In this document: positions 26,028-34,959 of the stretch, one piece after another
Layout: each line of letters opens with the position of its first letter
How positions within the stretch are numbered: the stretch's first letter is position 1
From: JBEBSD01 sp040394475
Lineage (GTDB): Bacteria > Bacteroidota > Bacteroidia > Cytophagales > Spirosomataceae
DNA: 64,000 bases
Reading direction: 5' to 3'
Assembly: GCA_040394475.1 (NCBI GenBank)
Contig: JBEBSD010000011.1
Coordinates: 54,380 to 118,379 of the forward strand
Position numbers and translations under genes: made by a program
The notes under the pieces: model-generated
What the model was told of the DNA's origin: nothing
Databases searched by the model: none
What the model saw: the letters and a program-made list of their open reading frames with translations, nothing else

Positions 26028-26893
26028 CACGCGGGACGCTCCGGCACTTTTAAGTCGGTACCGGCTTCCTTGTTCAGGCGTTGGATCAGGTAAGCCGACA
26101 ACAACGGCGAGGCCTCTTCCAGGTTTTGATGCACAAAGAAATAAACCTGTTCAATGCCTGCCTGCATCCATTGGTGCAGCCGCTCAAACCAGTCGTCCAG
26201 CCGCGTATAATCCGAGTCGACATTTGCTCCGTTGTACCGGATAAAAGCAGTCGGGGTGGTCAGGCGCATGTGGAGCAAATCCCTCCTGCCTGCCGAATCG
26301 GTGATAATATGAGCAATCTTCCTGGCTTCCAGCAGGTGATAGAGCTGATTACTGTCCCAGCTGCCGTCATACCATCCGGTATGGCGCAGTTCCAGCGCCA
26401 GCGGAAAGCCCGACGGCCACCCCTCCAGATAGGCTTTTAACACTTCCCAGTTTTTAGGTCCGAAGTTATCCGGCATCTGCAAAAACAGCATTCCCAGTTT
26501 TTCCTGCAGGTGTGCAATCCCGTCCAGGTAGACCTCCGTCGGGTCCTGCGCATCCTTCAGGCGTTTCCAATGGCTGATCCCCTGGTGCAGCTTGGGAAAA
26601 AATTTAAACCCATCGCTCGTCTTCTCCCGCCAGCTTTCAATAGTGGCAACCGGGAAGTTGTTATAAAAAGTTGCATTCAGCTCAATACTGTTGAACTGGG
26701 TAGCATAATAAGCCAGTTCATCCTTTGTACCCCGTGGATAAAATCCCTTCAGATCGCTGCGGTTCCATTTGGCGCAGCCTATAAAAACATCCGGATTTCC
26801 CTTTCCCGTTGCCAATATCCGCCCGGTATCAGGATGATCCGGCGGCAAGGTAAAGTCCACCGACCCCGGATCTTCTATTTTCCCAAATTTCAT
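26027..26893 (-). CDS. DUF72 family protein
   Basis: The 288-residue TIM-barrel-like DUF72 protein shows VFIGCAKWNRSDLKGFYP, FNSIELNATFYNNFP and FKFFPKLHQGISHWKRL, all typical of the family. So are LFLQMPDNFGP and ALELRHTGWY. The biochemical function of the family is not established. It is downstream of dnaX on the same strand, and the 179-bp gap is filled by a repeat element. It is convergent with the GH144 genes. Confidence 0.92.
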   Translation of the reverse strand: MKFGKIEDPGSVDFTLPPDHPDTGRILATGKGNPDVFIGCAKWNRSDLKGFYPRGTKDELAYYATQFNSIELNATFYNNFPVATIESWREKTSDGFKFFPKLHQGISHWKRLKDAQDPTEVYLDGIAHLQEKLGMLFLQMPDNFGPKNWEVLKAYLEGWPSGFPLALELRHTGWYDGSWDSNQLYHLLEARKIAHIITDSAGRRDLLHMRLTTPTAFIRYNGANVDSDYTRLDDWFERLHQWMQAGIEQVYFFVHQNLEEASPLLSAYLIQRLNKEAGTDLKVPERPA

Positions 26894-27072
26894 TCCATTT
26901 TTGAGTTATGAGTTATGAATTATGAGTTATGAGTTATGGAATCTGATAGCTGATTTCCGATAGCCGATAGCTGACCACCGATAACCATTTCTCCCAAAAC
27001 CTAACACCTATTACCTAAAACCTATCACCTAAAACCTATTACCTAACACCTATTACCTATCACCTAAAACCT
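26894..27072 (-). repeat. Composite intergenic element, copy B (reverse)
   Basis: Read on the minus strand, TTAGGT-like words start right after the dnaX stop and run into the 24-bp junction (27001-26978). CTATCGG words follow, then the 21-bp junction (26947-26927) and CATAACT words up to the DUF72 start. It has the same order as copy A but lacks the GGTTGGGT plus 13-bp cassette. Confidence 0.92.
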
Positions 27073-28788
27073 CTAAAAATCCGCATCCAGCCCCAGCCGT
27101 TGTTTCAACTCTTTCAGCAGTGGATTTTTATCCATCATGTACTCCAGCTTTTCCAAAGGCGTATACGGCATTCTTTTCACATCCTGGGGAGCGACGCGTG
27201 CTGCCACTTCCAGGCGGGGTTCATCGAAGCGACTCCGTAAAAAAACCAGCAGCTCTCCCTTTATTTCAGTCAGTTTTTCCTGCTGGAGATCATTATCCAA
27301 TGGCAGTAAAACCGTTGTCTCCCGCAGCTCAAATGCTCTGTCAAGCGCTACCTCCTCGGTAGAGGTCGACTTCCCGCCGATTTTGCGAAGCTGTATGAAT
27401 TCCGACCAGGCCTGCTGCAGGTTTTCAAAGGTCAGGGCCATGGAGGCGACTCCGATCGGCTGCGCAGGTTGCGCTTCCCGGATAACCTCCCGGGTGACAT
27501 CCGAAGCGGCCCGGGCCATCAGATTACGGGTACTCTTGAGGCGGCCGTTCGTCGGGGCCGACGGGTTTCGGGGCAGCGCCGGATCCGGCGCTGCCGGCTT
27601 TACGTACGCTGCCGGTTCCTCCCGGATTACTGACCCGGTGTCAACTTTTTTTTTTGCCGTTTCATCAACGGCTATTGTAGAAAGGTTAAGGGTTTCGGAG
27701 AGATGGGCGAGTTTCATGAGACATATTTCTACATGCAATCGCTGGTTTTTAGCTGTCTTGAAGTTAATATCACATTGACCGCCGACGCTGAGCGCCGACA
27801 GCAGAAAGCTCAGGGAGGCCTGCGCCGATTGCTCCAGGTATTTTTGCCGGACCGATTCCGACACATCCAGCAAGGTCACCGTTGCGGCATCCTTGCTTAC
27901 CATGAGATTACGGAAATGCTTCAGCAAGCCTACTACAAACAGGTGACTATCGAAGCCTTTCCGGATAATTTCATCCAGCAGCAGCAGGGCCTTTGAGACG
28001 CTTCCCTGGAGAAAAGCGTCCGTCATCTGAAAGTAATAATCATAATCCAGGATATGAAGGTTATCCAGCACCTCCCGGTAGCGCAGCGTACGGTCTGTAG
28101 CAAAGGTAACATTCAGGTCAAACATTGAAAGCGCATCCCGCAGACCGCCGTCCGCCTTTTGCGCAATGAGTTCCAGGGCCTCATATTCTGCCTTCACCTC
28201 CTCCTTTACGGCAATGGCTGCCAGGTGGTCCGAAATATCTTTGGGCTGAATCCGGTTAAAGTCAAAAATCTGGCATCGCGATAAAATGGTCGGCAGGATT
28301 TTATGCTTCTCGGTAGTGGCCAGTATAAAAATCGCATAAGAGGGCGGTTCTTCCAGGGTTTTCAAAAAGGCATTGAAAGCCGAAGAAGACAGCATGTGCA
28401 CCTCATCAATAATATAAATTTTATAGCGGCCCGACTGGGGCGGATACCGCACCTGGTCGGTCAGGTTCCGGATGTCTTCCACGGAATTATTGGAAGCGGC
28501 ATCCAGTTCATGGATATTCAGCGACGCGTTGTTCCCGAAGCTGACACACGACTCACATTTACCGCAAGCCTCTACCTCCGGCCCCAGGTCCTGGCAGTTA
28601 ATGGTTTTGGCAAGGATACGGGCACAGGTGGTTTTCCCTACTCCCCGCGGCCCGCAAAACAGAAATGCCTGCGCCAGCTGGTTGGTAGCAATGGCATTCT
28701 TAAGTGTAGTCGTAATATGCGTCTGTCCTACGACCGAATCGAAAGTTACAGGACGATACTTACGGGCAGAAACAACGAAATTCTCCAT
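27073..28788 (-). CDS. dnaX: DNA polymerase III gamma/tau subunit
   Basis: I place the start at 28788 (MENFVVSARKYRPVTFDSVVG), giving 571 residues. The longer frame to 28935 adds 49 residues without homology and covers a perfect hairpin. The AAA+ clamp-loader domain has Walker A GPRGVGKT (46-53), the zinc-module cysteines C65, C75, C78 and C81, IIDEVHMLSSSAFNAFLKTLEEPP and the ILSRCQIFDF sensor region. The C-terminal third differs from the E. coli tau tail, as expected for this phylum. It loads the sliding clamp at the replication fork. Confidence 0.95.
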   Translation of the reverse strand: MENFVVSARKYRPVTFDSVVGQTHITTTLKNAIATNQLAQAFLFCGPRGVGKTTCARILAKTINCQDLGPEVEACGKCESCVSFGNNASLNIHELDAASNNSVEDIRNLTDQVRYPPQSGRYKIYIIDEVHMLSSSAFNAFLKTLEEPPSYAIFILATTEKHKILPTILSRCQIFDFNRIQPKDISDHLAAIAVKEEVKAEYEALELIAQKADGGLRDALSMFDLNVTFATDRTLRYREVLDNLHILDYDYYFQMTDAFLQGSVSKALLLLDEIIRKGFDSHLFVVGLLKHFRNLMVSKDAATVTLLDVSESVRQKYLEQSAQASLSFLLSALSVGGQCDINFKTAKNQRLHVEICLMKLAHLSETLNLSTIAVDETAKKKVDTGSVIREEPAAYVKPAAPDPALPRNPSAPTNGRLKSTRNLMARAASDVTREVIREAQPAQPIGVASMALTFENLQQAWSEFIQLRKIGGKSTSTEEVALDRAFELRETTVLLPLDNDLQQEKLTEIKGELLVFLRSRFDEPRLEVAARVAPQDVKRMPYTPLEKLEYMMDKNPLLKELKQRLGLDADF

Positions 28789-28886
28789 GGCCCGCAAGAT
28801 AGCACCTCCGTTTATTTTTTCAAAACGAGAGAACCAACCGGGTCGCCGCAAGACGCGCAAACTTGACCGTGCACTGTAACCGGATC

Positions 28887-28924
28887 GTGGACTGTGGACT
28901 GTGTCCTCACAGTCCACAGTCCAC
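28887..28924. repeat. Perfect 17-bp hairpin upstream of dnaX
   Basis: GTGGACTGTGGACTGTG (28887-28903) is exactly inverted at 28908-28924 with a TCCT loop. The arm is itself an internal repeat of GTGGACT. A partial copy (GTGGACTGTGTC) occurs near 49786. It lies 99 bp above the dnaX ATG and has no T run. Confidence 0.9.
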
Positions 28925-29436
28925 ACCATCTTCACAGCCCGCTTCTGTACTATCAGCGGAATGAAAGAGCGCTAGCATCCGTCTTCAGATGCCTGCTTTC
29001 ACGTCATTCCGATAGCGGACTCCGGAGGTCCGAATTTGTCTTCCCATTGGCGCGCAGCCGCAGCCTACCTGCAGCAATAAAGCGCCCAGTAGGAATAAAC
29101 ATGTAAATAATTTGACAAATTTGATTAATCTATATTTTTATCACTGGTTTTCTTAAAAAAACATTTAATATGTTTGGCGCATATTAAATAATGCAGCATA
29201 TTTGACCTATAGATATTACGAAGACAAAACTAAAACTCGCTCAACCCAAACACCTTCTGGCCGCACTTGGAGGAATTGGTTTTTAAAAGTCCTGCGACGG
29301 ATTGTCGTAAGGAAATACGGATACAGAATTATTTTTGAACAATTACCGGTAAAGGTGTTGACGCAGCAAAATCGTTTGTTACGTATAACCACCTGAGTGA
29401 AGAGGTATATCCCTGAAAAAGGAGCTGTTTTGCTGT
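28925..29436. other. Gap with no supported gene before the second SusC
   Basis: A GC-richer part (to about 29095) is followed by an AT-rich part. The only open frame of note (29202-29396, plus) is basic and matches nothing I recognise. The promoter of the SusC at 29581 should lie here, but no full TAnnTTTG with a spaced TTG was found. Confidence 0.4.
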
Positions 29437-29442
29437 CATAGG

Positions 29443-29515
29443 AGCCTGTGGTTGCAGAGGAGGCACGTAGATACGTGCGGCCATTTACAATGTCTCCTAC
29501 ATGCAACCGCAGGCT
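29443..29515 (+). ncRNA. Structured 5' leader of SusC (nested stem-loops)
   Basis: AGCCTGTGGTTGCA (29443-29456) pairs along all 14 positions, with one G-U, with TGCAACCGCAGGCT (29502-29515). Inside it GCACGT (29463-29468) pairs with ACGTGC (29473-29478) around AGAT, and GGAG can pair with CTCC. It ends 65 bp before the SusC ATG. It may be a regulatory leader or a small RNA; only the pairing is directly seen. Confidence 0.45.
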
Positions 29516-29580
29516 GTTAACGGTCCGGAAGCGGTTACTGTCGTCTATTTTTCCTATTCAAACAAAGTACTATCAAGCTT

Positions 29581-32500
29581 ATGGAGAACTATTTACGAGC
29601 ATCGGCCCTGCTGCCGGTTATTTTCGGAATCTCTCTGGTTGCACATGCGCAACTGATTCCGATCAGCGGAAAGATCTTAGCTGCCAGCGACGGACAAAGC
29701 TTACCAGGCGCTTCTATAATGGTAAAAGGCACAACCATCGGAACCAATGCAGATGTGGAAGGAAGTTTTAAACTCCCGGTTCCCGAAGGCAGTACATTGG
29801 TATTCTCTTTCGTGGGATATGCTACGCAGGAGATGTCGCTGGGCAATCAAACCGTATTCAACATTGACCTGGAATTGGATACACGGCAGCTCCAGGAAGT
29901 TGTGGTGACGGCATTCGGTATTGAACGTGAAAAAAAAGCGCTGGGTTACACGGTGCAGAAAATAAAAGGTTCGAGCCTTACCGAATCCCGTTCAAGTAAC
30001 GTGGCCAATGCCCTTTCAGGAAAAATTGCCGGGGTCAGGATTCAGTCCAACGGAGGACCAGGCAGCGGATCCACTATTCAGATCCGCGGGGCGGCGTCTA
30101 TTTCCGGAAACAATCAGCCCCTGATCGTACTAGACGGCGTGCCCATGCAGCAAAGCGAAAGCAAGACGTACGGCGGCGGCATATCGGAAATCAACCCGGA
30201 TGACATCGCAGACATTTCCGTCTTAAAAGGACCCAACGCAGCTGCCCTTTATGGTTCAAGAGCTGCAAATGGCGTGCTGATCGTTACCACCAAGAGCGGG
30301 AAAGGCACCAATGGACTCGGAGTCTCCGTTAATTCCGGCATGACGTTTGAGCGCCCCTGGATCAAGCCCGATTTTCAGGATATGTACGGCGGAGGCAGCG
30401 GCTACCGCACCTGGTACAATGACGGCTGGAGCAGCGCCATTACGGATCCCCTGCAGATCGAGCAGTACCGTAACGTGTACGACAGCAGGTACCCGCTGGC
30501 CGGAAGCGCAGGTACGGATGAAAGCTGGGGCGCTCCCCTGGACGGGAGGCCGGTACGGCATTGGTGGTCGGGCAACGAGCTGGCGCCGCTGACCCCCAAC
30601 CCTGATAACTGGGAAGAGTACTGGGATACCGGCCGCACGTTTACCAATAGTGTGGCCCTGTCCGGCGGAAACGACAAAGGCTATTTCAGGTTATCGCTGG
30701 GGCGGCTCGACCAGAAAGGGATCATGCATAACAATGACTTTTACCGGAACAATTTCAGGATCAATTCAGGCTATAATCTGACCAGTAAGCTCAACATCAC
30801 CGTTGCCGGAGAATACATCAAATCCGGTGCGGATAACCGCAACTACCAGTCCGGGCAGCAGTTTATCTGGGCGCACCGCCATATTTCCTGGGAGAAGCAC
30901 AGGGACTACGCAGCGCTTTACGATACGCACAATCAGTTTCCGGGCGACCAGGAGCCCGCAAACTGGCAGCATACTTTTTTTCTGAACCCTTATTTCTCGC
31001 AAGATTACCTGACCAACGCAAATGAAAAAGACAGGTTGTTGGGCAATGTGGCGTTAAATTATCAGCTGCTTCCCGGATTGTCGCTGATGGTCCGGACCGG
31101 AACCGACGTCTGGAGCGATACGCGTATCAATATTTCGACTTTCGAGCGGATCCGCAAGGGTGCACGTACACCAGGGCAATACAGCGAGACCGTGCTGCGC
31201 AACGAAGAAACCAACAGCGATTTCATCCTGACCTATAACCGGGACATCACCCGGGACTGGGGATTAAACGTACAGATCGGGGGAATCAACAGGAGTAATT
31301 CCTATAAGCGGAACTACTTTAATGTCGGCGAGCTGGTCGTGGACGGCCTGTACAATGCCGGGAATTCCGTACCCAGCACCAACACCATTGAAAGCACTAT
31401 TGAGCGTTCCAAGGTACAAAGTCTGTTCGGATCCGCTAATCTATCGTGGCGCAGTACCGTCTTCCTGGATGTCACAGCCCGTAATGACTGGTCCAGTACC
31501 TTACCGAGCAATGCAAGGTCTTACTTTTACCCGTCCGCATCCCTCAGCACGGTGTTTACCGAGTTGTTGCCCCTGCGGGGCAGTGTGTTGTCCTTCGGGA
31601 AAATACGAGCCAGTATCGCGCAGGTCGGGAACGATGCGCTGCCTTACCAAACCGCGCAAACCTTCCTGTCAAATGGTTCCTGGAACGGAAACATGGCGAA
31701 GTTTACCGAAAACGGTGAAATTGCCAATTCCACCCTGAGACCCGAAATTACGACGGGTCTGGAATTCGGAGCCGACCTCAGGTTCTTCAAAGGAAAGCTC
31801 GGCCTGGACGTCACCTATTACAACCAGACCACCCGCGATCAAATCCTGGGAGTGGAAATATCCAAAGCATCCGGATATACCACACGGATTACCAATGCCG
31901 GGAAAATAACCAACAAGGGAATTGAAGTTACTCTGAGCGGCACTCCCGTAAAGACAGCCGACGGGTTCAGTTGGGACCTCGCTGTCAATTACTCCCGGAA
32001 CCGCAACAAAGTCCTCGAGCTTGCCGAGGATCTTACGACGTATGTGATCACCACACAGCGGGGGCTTACCTCCGAGGCAAGAGTGGGCGAACCCTACGGG
32101 GCGCTTTACGGGGTAGCCTTCGAACGCGCACCGGACGGTCAGCTTATCTACGGCGACAATGGTCTGCCAAGGATAGCCAGTGCGCCGAAAATTCTCGGCA
32201 ACATCCAGCCCGACTGGATGGGCGGCATTCAGAATACCTTCCATTATAAAGGGTTCTCGCTTGCGGCGCTCATCGACATCCGGATGGGAGGAGACATCTA
32301 CGACGAGGGTACGGGGACCGCGCGCTGGACCGGTCAGTATGAAGAAACAGCGCTGGGGCGCGAGGAAGGGATAATCGGCAAGGGCGTCAGGGCAGTGAAC
32401 ACAGAAGCGGGGATGACGTATGTGCCCAACGATATCATTGTGGCAGCCTCTCAGCTATACGGGTATAACAACCCCCGTAATTACCACGAGGCAGCCATTT

Positions 32501-32748
32501 TCGATGCGAGTTATGTAAAACTGAGGGAGCTTTCACTCGGATACACGCTGCCCGCACTGGTCACAAGGCGTCTTAAGCTCCAATCGGCAAAGCTCTCGCT
32601 GGTAGGGCGCAATGTCTGGATGATTTTCAAAAACACGCCCCATATCGATCCGGAAATTGACGCCAAGGGAGGCAATGCCCAGGGTTTTGGTTACGGTGAA
32701 CTCCCCAGTTCGAGGAGTCTTGGCCTTAACCTCTCATTCGCTTTTTGA
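29581..32748 (+). CDS. SusC/RagA-type TonB-dependent outer membrane transporter
   Basis: The 1055-residue protein has a signal peptide (LVAHAQ) and a carboxypeptidase-regulatory-like domain (ISGKILAASDGQSLPGASIM). The TonB-box region is VVVTAFGIEREKKALGYTVQ. The plug has LKGPNAAALYGSRAANGVLIVTT, and the barrel ends in LNLSFAF. The AFGIEREKKALGY variant is typical of SusC proteins paired with SusD-like_2 partners, many of which handle substrates other than classical glycans. The gene follows a structured leader. The downstream genes suggest an amino-acid- or amine-containing substrate, by inference only. Confidence 0.95.
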   Translation: MENYLRASALLPVIFGISLVAHAQLIPISGKILAASDGQSLPGASIMVKGTTIGTNADVEGSFKLPVPEGSTLVFSFVGYATQEMSLGNQTVFNIDLELDTRQLQEVVVTAFGIEREKKALGYTVQKIKGSSLTESRSSNVANALSGKIAGVRIQSNGGPGSGSTIQIRGAASISGNNQPLIVLDGVPMQQSESKTYGGGISEINPDDIADISVLKGPNAAALYGSRAANGVLIVTTKSGKGTNGLGVSVNSGMTFERPWIKPDFQDMYGGGSGYRTWYNDGWSSAITDPLQIEQYRNVYDSRYPLAGSAGTDESWGAPLDGRPVRHWWSGNELAPLTPNPDNWEEYWDTGRTFTNSVALSGGNDKGYFRLSLGRLDQKGIMHNNDFYRNNFRINSGYNLTSKLNITVAGEYIKSGADNRNYQSGQQFIWAHRHISWEKHRDYAALYDTHNQFPGDQEPANWQHTFFLNPYFSQDYLTNANEKDRLLGNVALNYQLLPGLSLMVRTGTDVWSDTRINISTFERIRKGARTPGQYSETVLRNEETNSDFILTYNRDITRDWGLNVQIGGINRSNSYKRNYFNVGELVVDGLYNAGNSVPSTNTIESTIERSKVQSLFGSANLSWRSTVFLDVTARNDWSSTLPSNARSYFYPSASLSTVFTELLPLRGSVLSFGKIRASIAQVGNDALPYQTAQTFLSNGSWNGNMAKFTENGEIANSTLRPEITTGLEFGADLRFFKGKLGLDVTYYNQTTRDQILGVEISKASGYTTRITNAGKITNKGIEVTLSGTPVKTADGFSWDLAVNYSRNRNKVLELAEDLTTYVITTQRGLTSEARVGEPYGALYGVAFERAPDGQLIYGDNGLPRIASAPKILGNIQPDWMGGIQNTFHYKGFSLAALIDIRMGGDIYDEGTGTARWTGQYEETALGREEGIIGKGVRAVNTEAGMTYVPNDIIVAASQLYGYNNPRNYHEAAIFDASYVKLRELSLGYTLPALVTRRLKLQSAKLSLVGRNVWMIFKNTPHIDPEIDAKGGNAQGFGYGELPSSRSLGLNLSFAF

Positions 32749-32784
32749 TACAATCATTGTCAATGATCCTATAAACGATCCATC

Positions 32785-34272
32785 ATGATGAAATTACGAA
32801 CCAAGCAACTATTCAGGAACCGGCCGGCAGTCCTCCTGCTGACTTTCTTTCTGGCGGCGTGTACCGGTGATTTTGACGCCATCAACACCAATCCCAACAA
32901 CCCCGTCAGCGTCGGGCCTCAGTACCTGCTCCCTGCCGGAATCGAAAGTTCCATAGACCGTTACTGGGGACACAGAAACCGTTTCGAACGGATCAATATT
33001 GATGCGGCTGAATTGTATGTTCGCCATCTTACCCGTAACATTTATTCGAACGAAGGAGACGACTATACCGTTTCCCAGGCATTGCTGGCCAACAACTGGC
33101 AGGGTTTTTATACCGATGGCCTCTCCAATTTTCAGCGGATCATCACCATTACCGGCCCGGAAGGCACCGCTCCCAATACCAATTACGAAGGGGTGGCACT
33201 GGTCATGCGTTCATGGGTATTTTCGCTCCTTACGGATATGTTCGGAGCCATCCCGTATTCGGAGGCAATCATGGGTACCAGCCCCGAACCCATCTATAAG
33301 CCTACATACGATAGCCAGGAGGAGGTCTACGCCGGACTACTGGAGGATTTAAAACAGGCCAACGAAAAGCTTACTGTCGGAGGGCCATCCATTGCCGGGG
33401 ATGTCCTCTATGCCGGTAATATCGTAAAATGGAAAAAGTTTGCGAACTCCCTGCGGCTGCGCCTCGCCAACCGGCAGGCATCCAAAAAACCGGAAGCGTC
33501 AAAGGCGGTTTTTGCCGAAATACTGGGCAATCCCCAGCTGTATCCGATTTTCGAGAGCAACGCAGACCACGCACAGCTCAATTGTACGACCGTATTACCC
33601 AGCAACAACGAATGGAACCAGATCCTGGTGCAGGGAGGACGTACGGACTGGAACATCAGCAAAACCCTGGCGGATAAACTGAATGAGCTTGGAGATACCC
33701 GGATAACAGTATTTGCCAATCCCAATGTGAACGGGGTATATGAAGGACATGCGAACGGACTGCCTGACGCCATTGCGACCTTGTACCTGTCGACAAGCTC
33801 GCCGATCGGCAGCTATTTCCTGCGTGCCGATGCGCCCGAAGTAGTAATGACCTATGCCGAACTTAATTTCATCCTGGCCGAAGCCGTGCTGGATGGTGAA
33901 ATAACAGGCGATGCAGCAGCTTTTTTTCAAAAAGGCATCACAGCATCTTTCGGGCAGTACGGCCTGACCGTTCCGGAAGCCTATTTTTCCAAAGTCGGCC
34001 TGGTAACACGTGAAAAAGTCCTGGAGCAAAAGTGGATTTCACTTTACGGACAAGGCATAGAGGCGTGGACCGAACTGAGAAGAACGGGGCTGCCTGACTT
34101 CCCGCCTCATGACCCGAGAGCGGTGCTCCAGAACGACGGCATACTGCCTACAAAATTTGCCTATCCCAATACGGAATTCTCCCTGAACGAAGAAAACGTC
34201 AGGCAAGGGATAGCCCTTAACAATGCTTCCGAAAATGACATGAAAACCAAGCTCTGGTGGAGCGAACGGTAA
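32785..34272 (+). CDS. SusD-like lipoprotein (SusD-like_2 type)
   Basis: The 495-residue lipoprotein has its lipidation Cys in LTFFLAACTGDFDAINTNPN. The DFDAINTNPNNP start, the WVFSLLTDMFGAIPYSEA helix, EVVMTYAELNFILAEAVL and the C-terminal EKVLEQKWISLYGQGIEAW are features of the SusD-like_2 subgroup. It should cap the SusC transporter encoded 36 bp upstream. A second ATG directly follows the first. Subgroup members often lie outside carbohydrate loci, which fits the lack of glycoside hydrolases here. Confidence 0.93.
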   Translation: MMKLRTKQLFRNRPAVLLLTFFLAACTGDFDAINTNPNNPVSVGPQYLLPAGIESSIDRYWGHRNRFERINIDAAELYVRHLTRNIYSNEGDDYTVSQALLANNWQGFYTDGLSNFQRIITITGPEGTAPNTNYEGVALVMRSWVFSLLTDMFGAIPYSEAIMGTSPEPIYKPTYDSQEEVYAGLLEDLKQANEKLTVGGPSIAGDVLYAGNIVKWKKFANSLRLRLANRQASKKPEASKAVFAEILGNPQLYPIFESNADHAQLNCTTVLPSNNEWNQILVQGGRTDWNISKTLADKLNELGDTRITVFANPNVNGVYEGHANGLPDAIATLYLSTSSPIGSYFLRADAPEVVMTYAELNFILAEAVLDGEITGDAAAFFQKGITASFGQYGLTVPEAYFSKVGLVTREKVLEQKWISLYGQGIEAWTELRRTGLPDFPPHDPRAVLQNDGILPTKFAYPNTEFSLNEENVRQGIALNNASENDMKTKLWWSER

Positions 34273-34321
34273 TAGTTCCCGGGCCAACACCGGCGTTCGA
34301 TGTTTATTATTTTCTTCATTA

Positions 34322-34885
34322 ATGACAAAATATATGCATAGCAACTCTAAATCAACATTATTAATCGCTTTAGCGGGTTGCCTGTTGGCATCCTGCAAAG
34401 TCGGTGATCCGTTCGTTGACCGGGACGTGGCGCCGCTGCTGGTAGACGTGGTCGGGGCGGAGTGGGCCTCACCCATTGCCACCGTACCGTCTGTAACCTA
34501 CGACAGTTCCGCACAGCAGATTGTACTGAGCGTGCGCTTGCTCCGGCTGGATAAAACCAACCTCCTCGATTATACCAAAGGGATAGATTCCATTCCCGCC
34601 GCCAATATCCCCGTTACGGTAGCCTTCAGCCTCACCAAAGAGGTAAAGGCCGAAGCACTGCCCGCCTACGATTTCGTTGAAGAACTCTTCTCCAATAGCG
34701 GAAGTCTGGGAACCTTCACCTCTGATGCCGACGGCCTGGTCTCAATTACCAAATCGTATGCCGATTTCGGGCTCGAGGGAAACCGGATGCAGCGGAAAGA
34801 TGACAAAGTAAGCCTGACCTGGTCGGGAGCCTATGAAGGGAAGCCCTTTACAAGACTTTCCCAGCTAAGCGTGTCGGACAATTAA
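34322..34885 (+). CDS. Lipoprotein of unknown function in the SusCD locus
   Basis: The 187-residue protein has a clear lipoprotein signal (LIALAGCLLASCKVGDPF). The rest is predicted mostly beta, with a repeated strand pattern (QQIVLSVRLLRLDKTN; NIPVTVAFSLTKEV; DKVSLTWSGAYEG). I do not recognise the family. It lies 49 bp after SusD and 74 bp before the aminotransferase gene on the same strand, so it is probably a surface or periplasmic accessory protein of this uptake system. Confidence 0.7.
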   Translation: MTKYMHSNSKSTLLIALAGCLLASCKVGDPFVDRDVAPLLVDVVGAEWASPIATVPSVTYDSSAQQIVLSVRLLRLDKTNLLDYTKGIDSIPAANIPVTVAFSLTKEVKAEALPAYDFVEELFSNSGSLGTFTSDADGLVSITKSYADFGLEGNRMQRKDDKVSLTWSGAYEGKPFTRLSQLSVSDN

Positions 34886-34959
34886 ACGCATTCCGCCTGG
34901 TTGACAGGACAAGCTCTTTAATCTTAATTCCATACATTCCATCTATTATCAAAAAAACT

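Noticed and set aside
28789..28935. N-terminal extension of DnaX
   Set aside because: The conserved protein begins at MENFVVSARKYRP; the extension covers a perfect hairpin.
29202..29396. 64-residue basic ORF before the second SusC
   Set aside because: No recognisable family; it lies in the expected promoter region.
31669..32244. 191-residue minus-strand ORF
   Set aside because: It is a shadow of the SusC gene.
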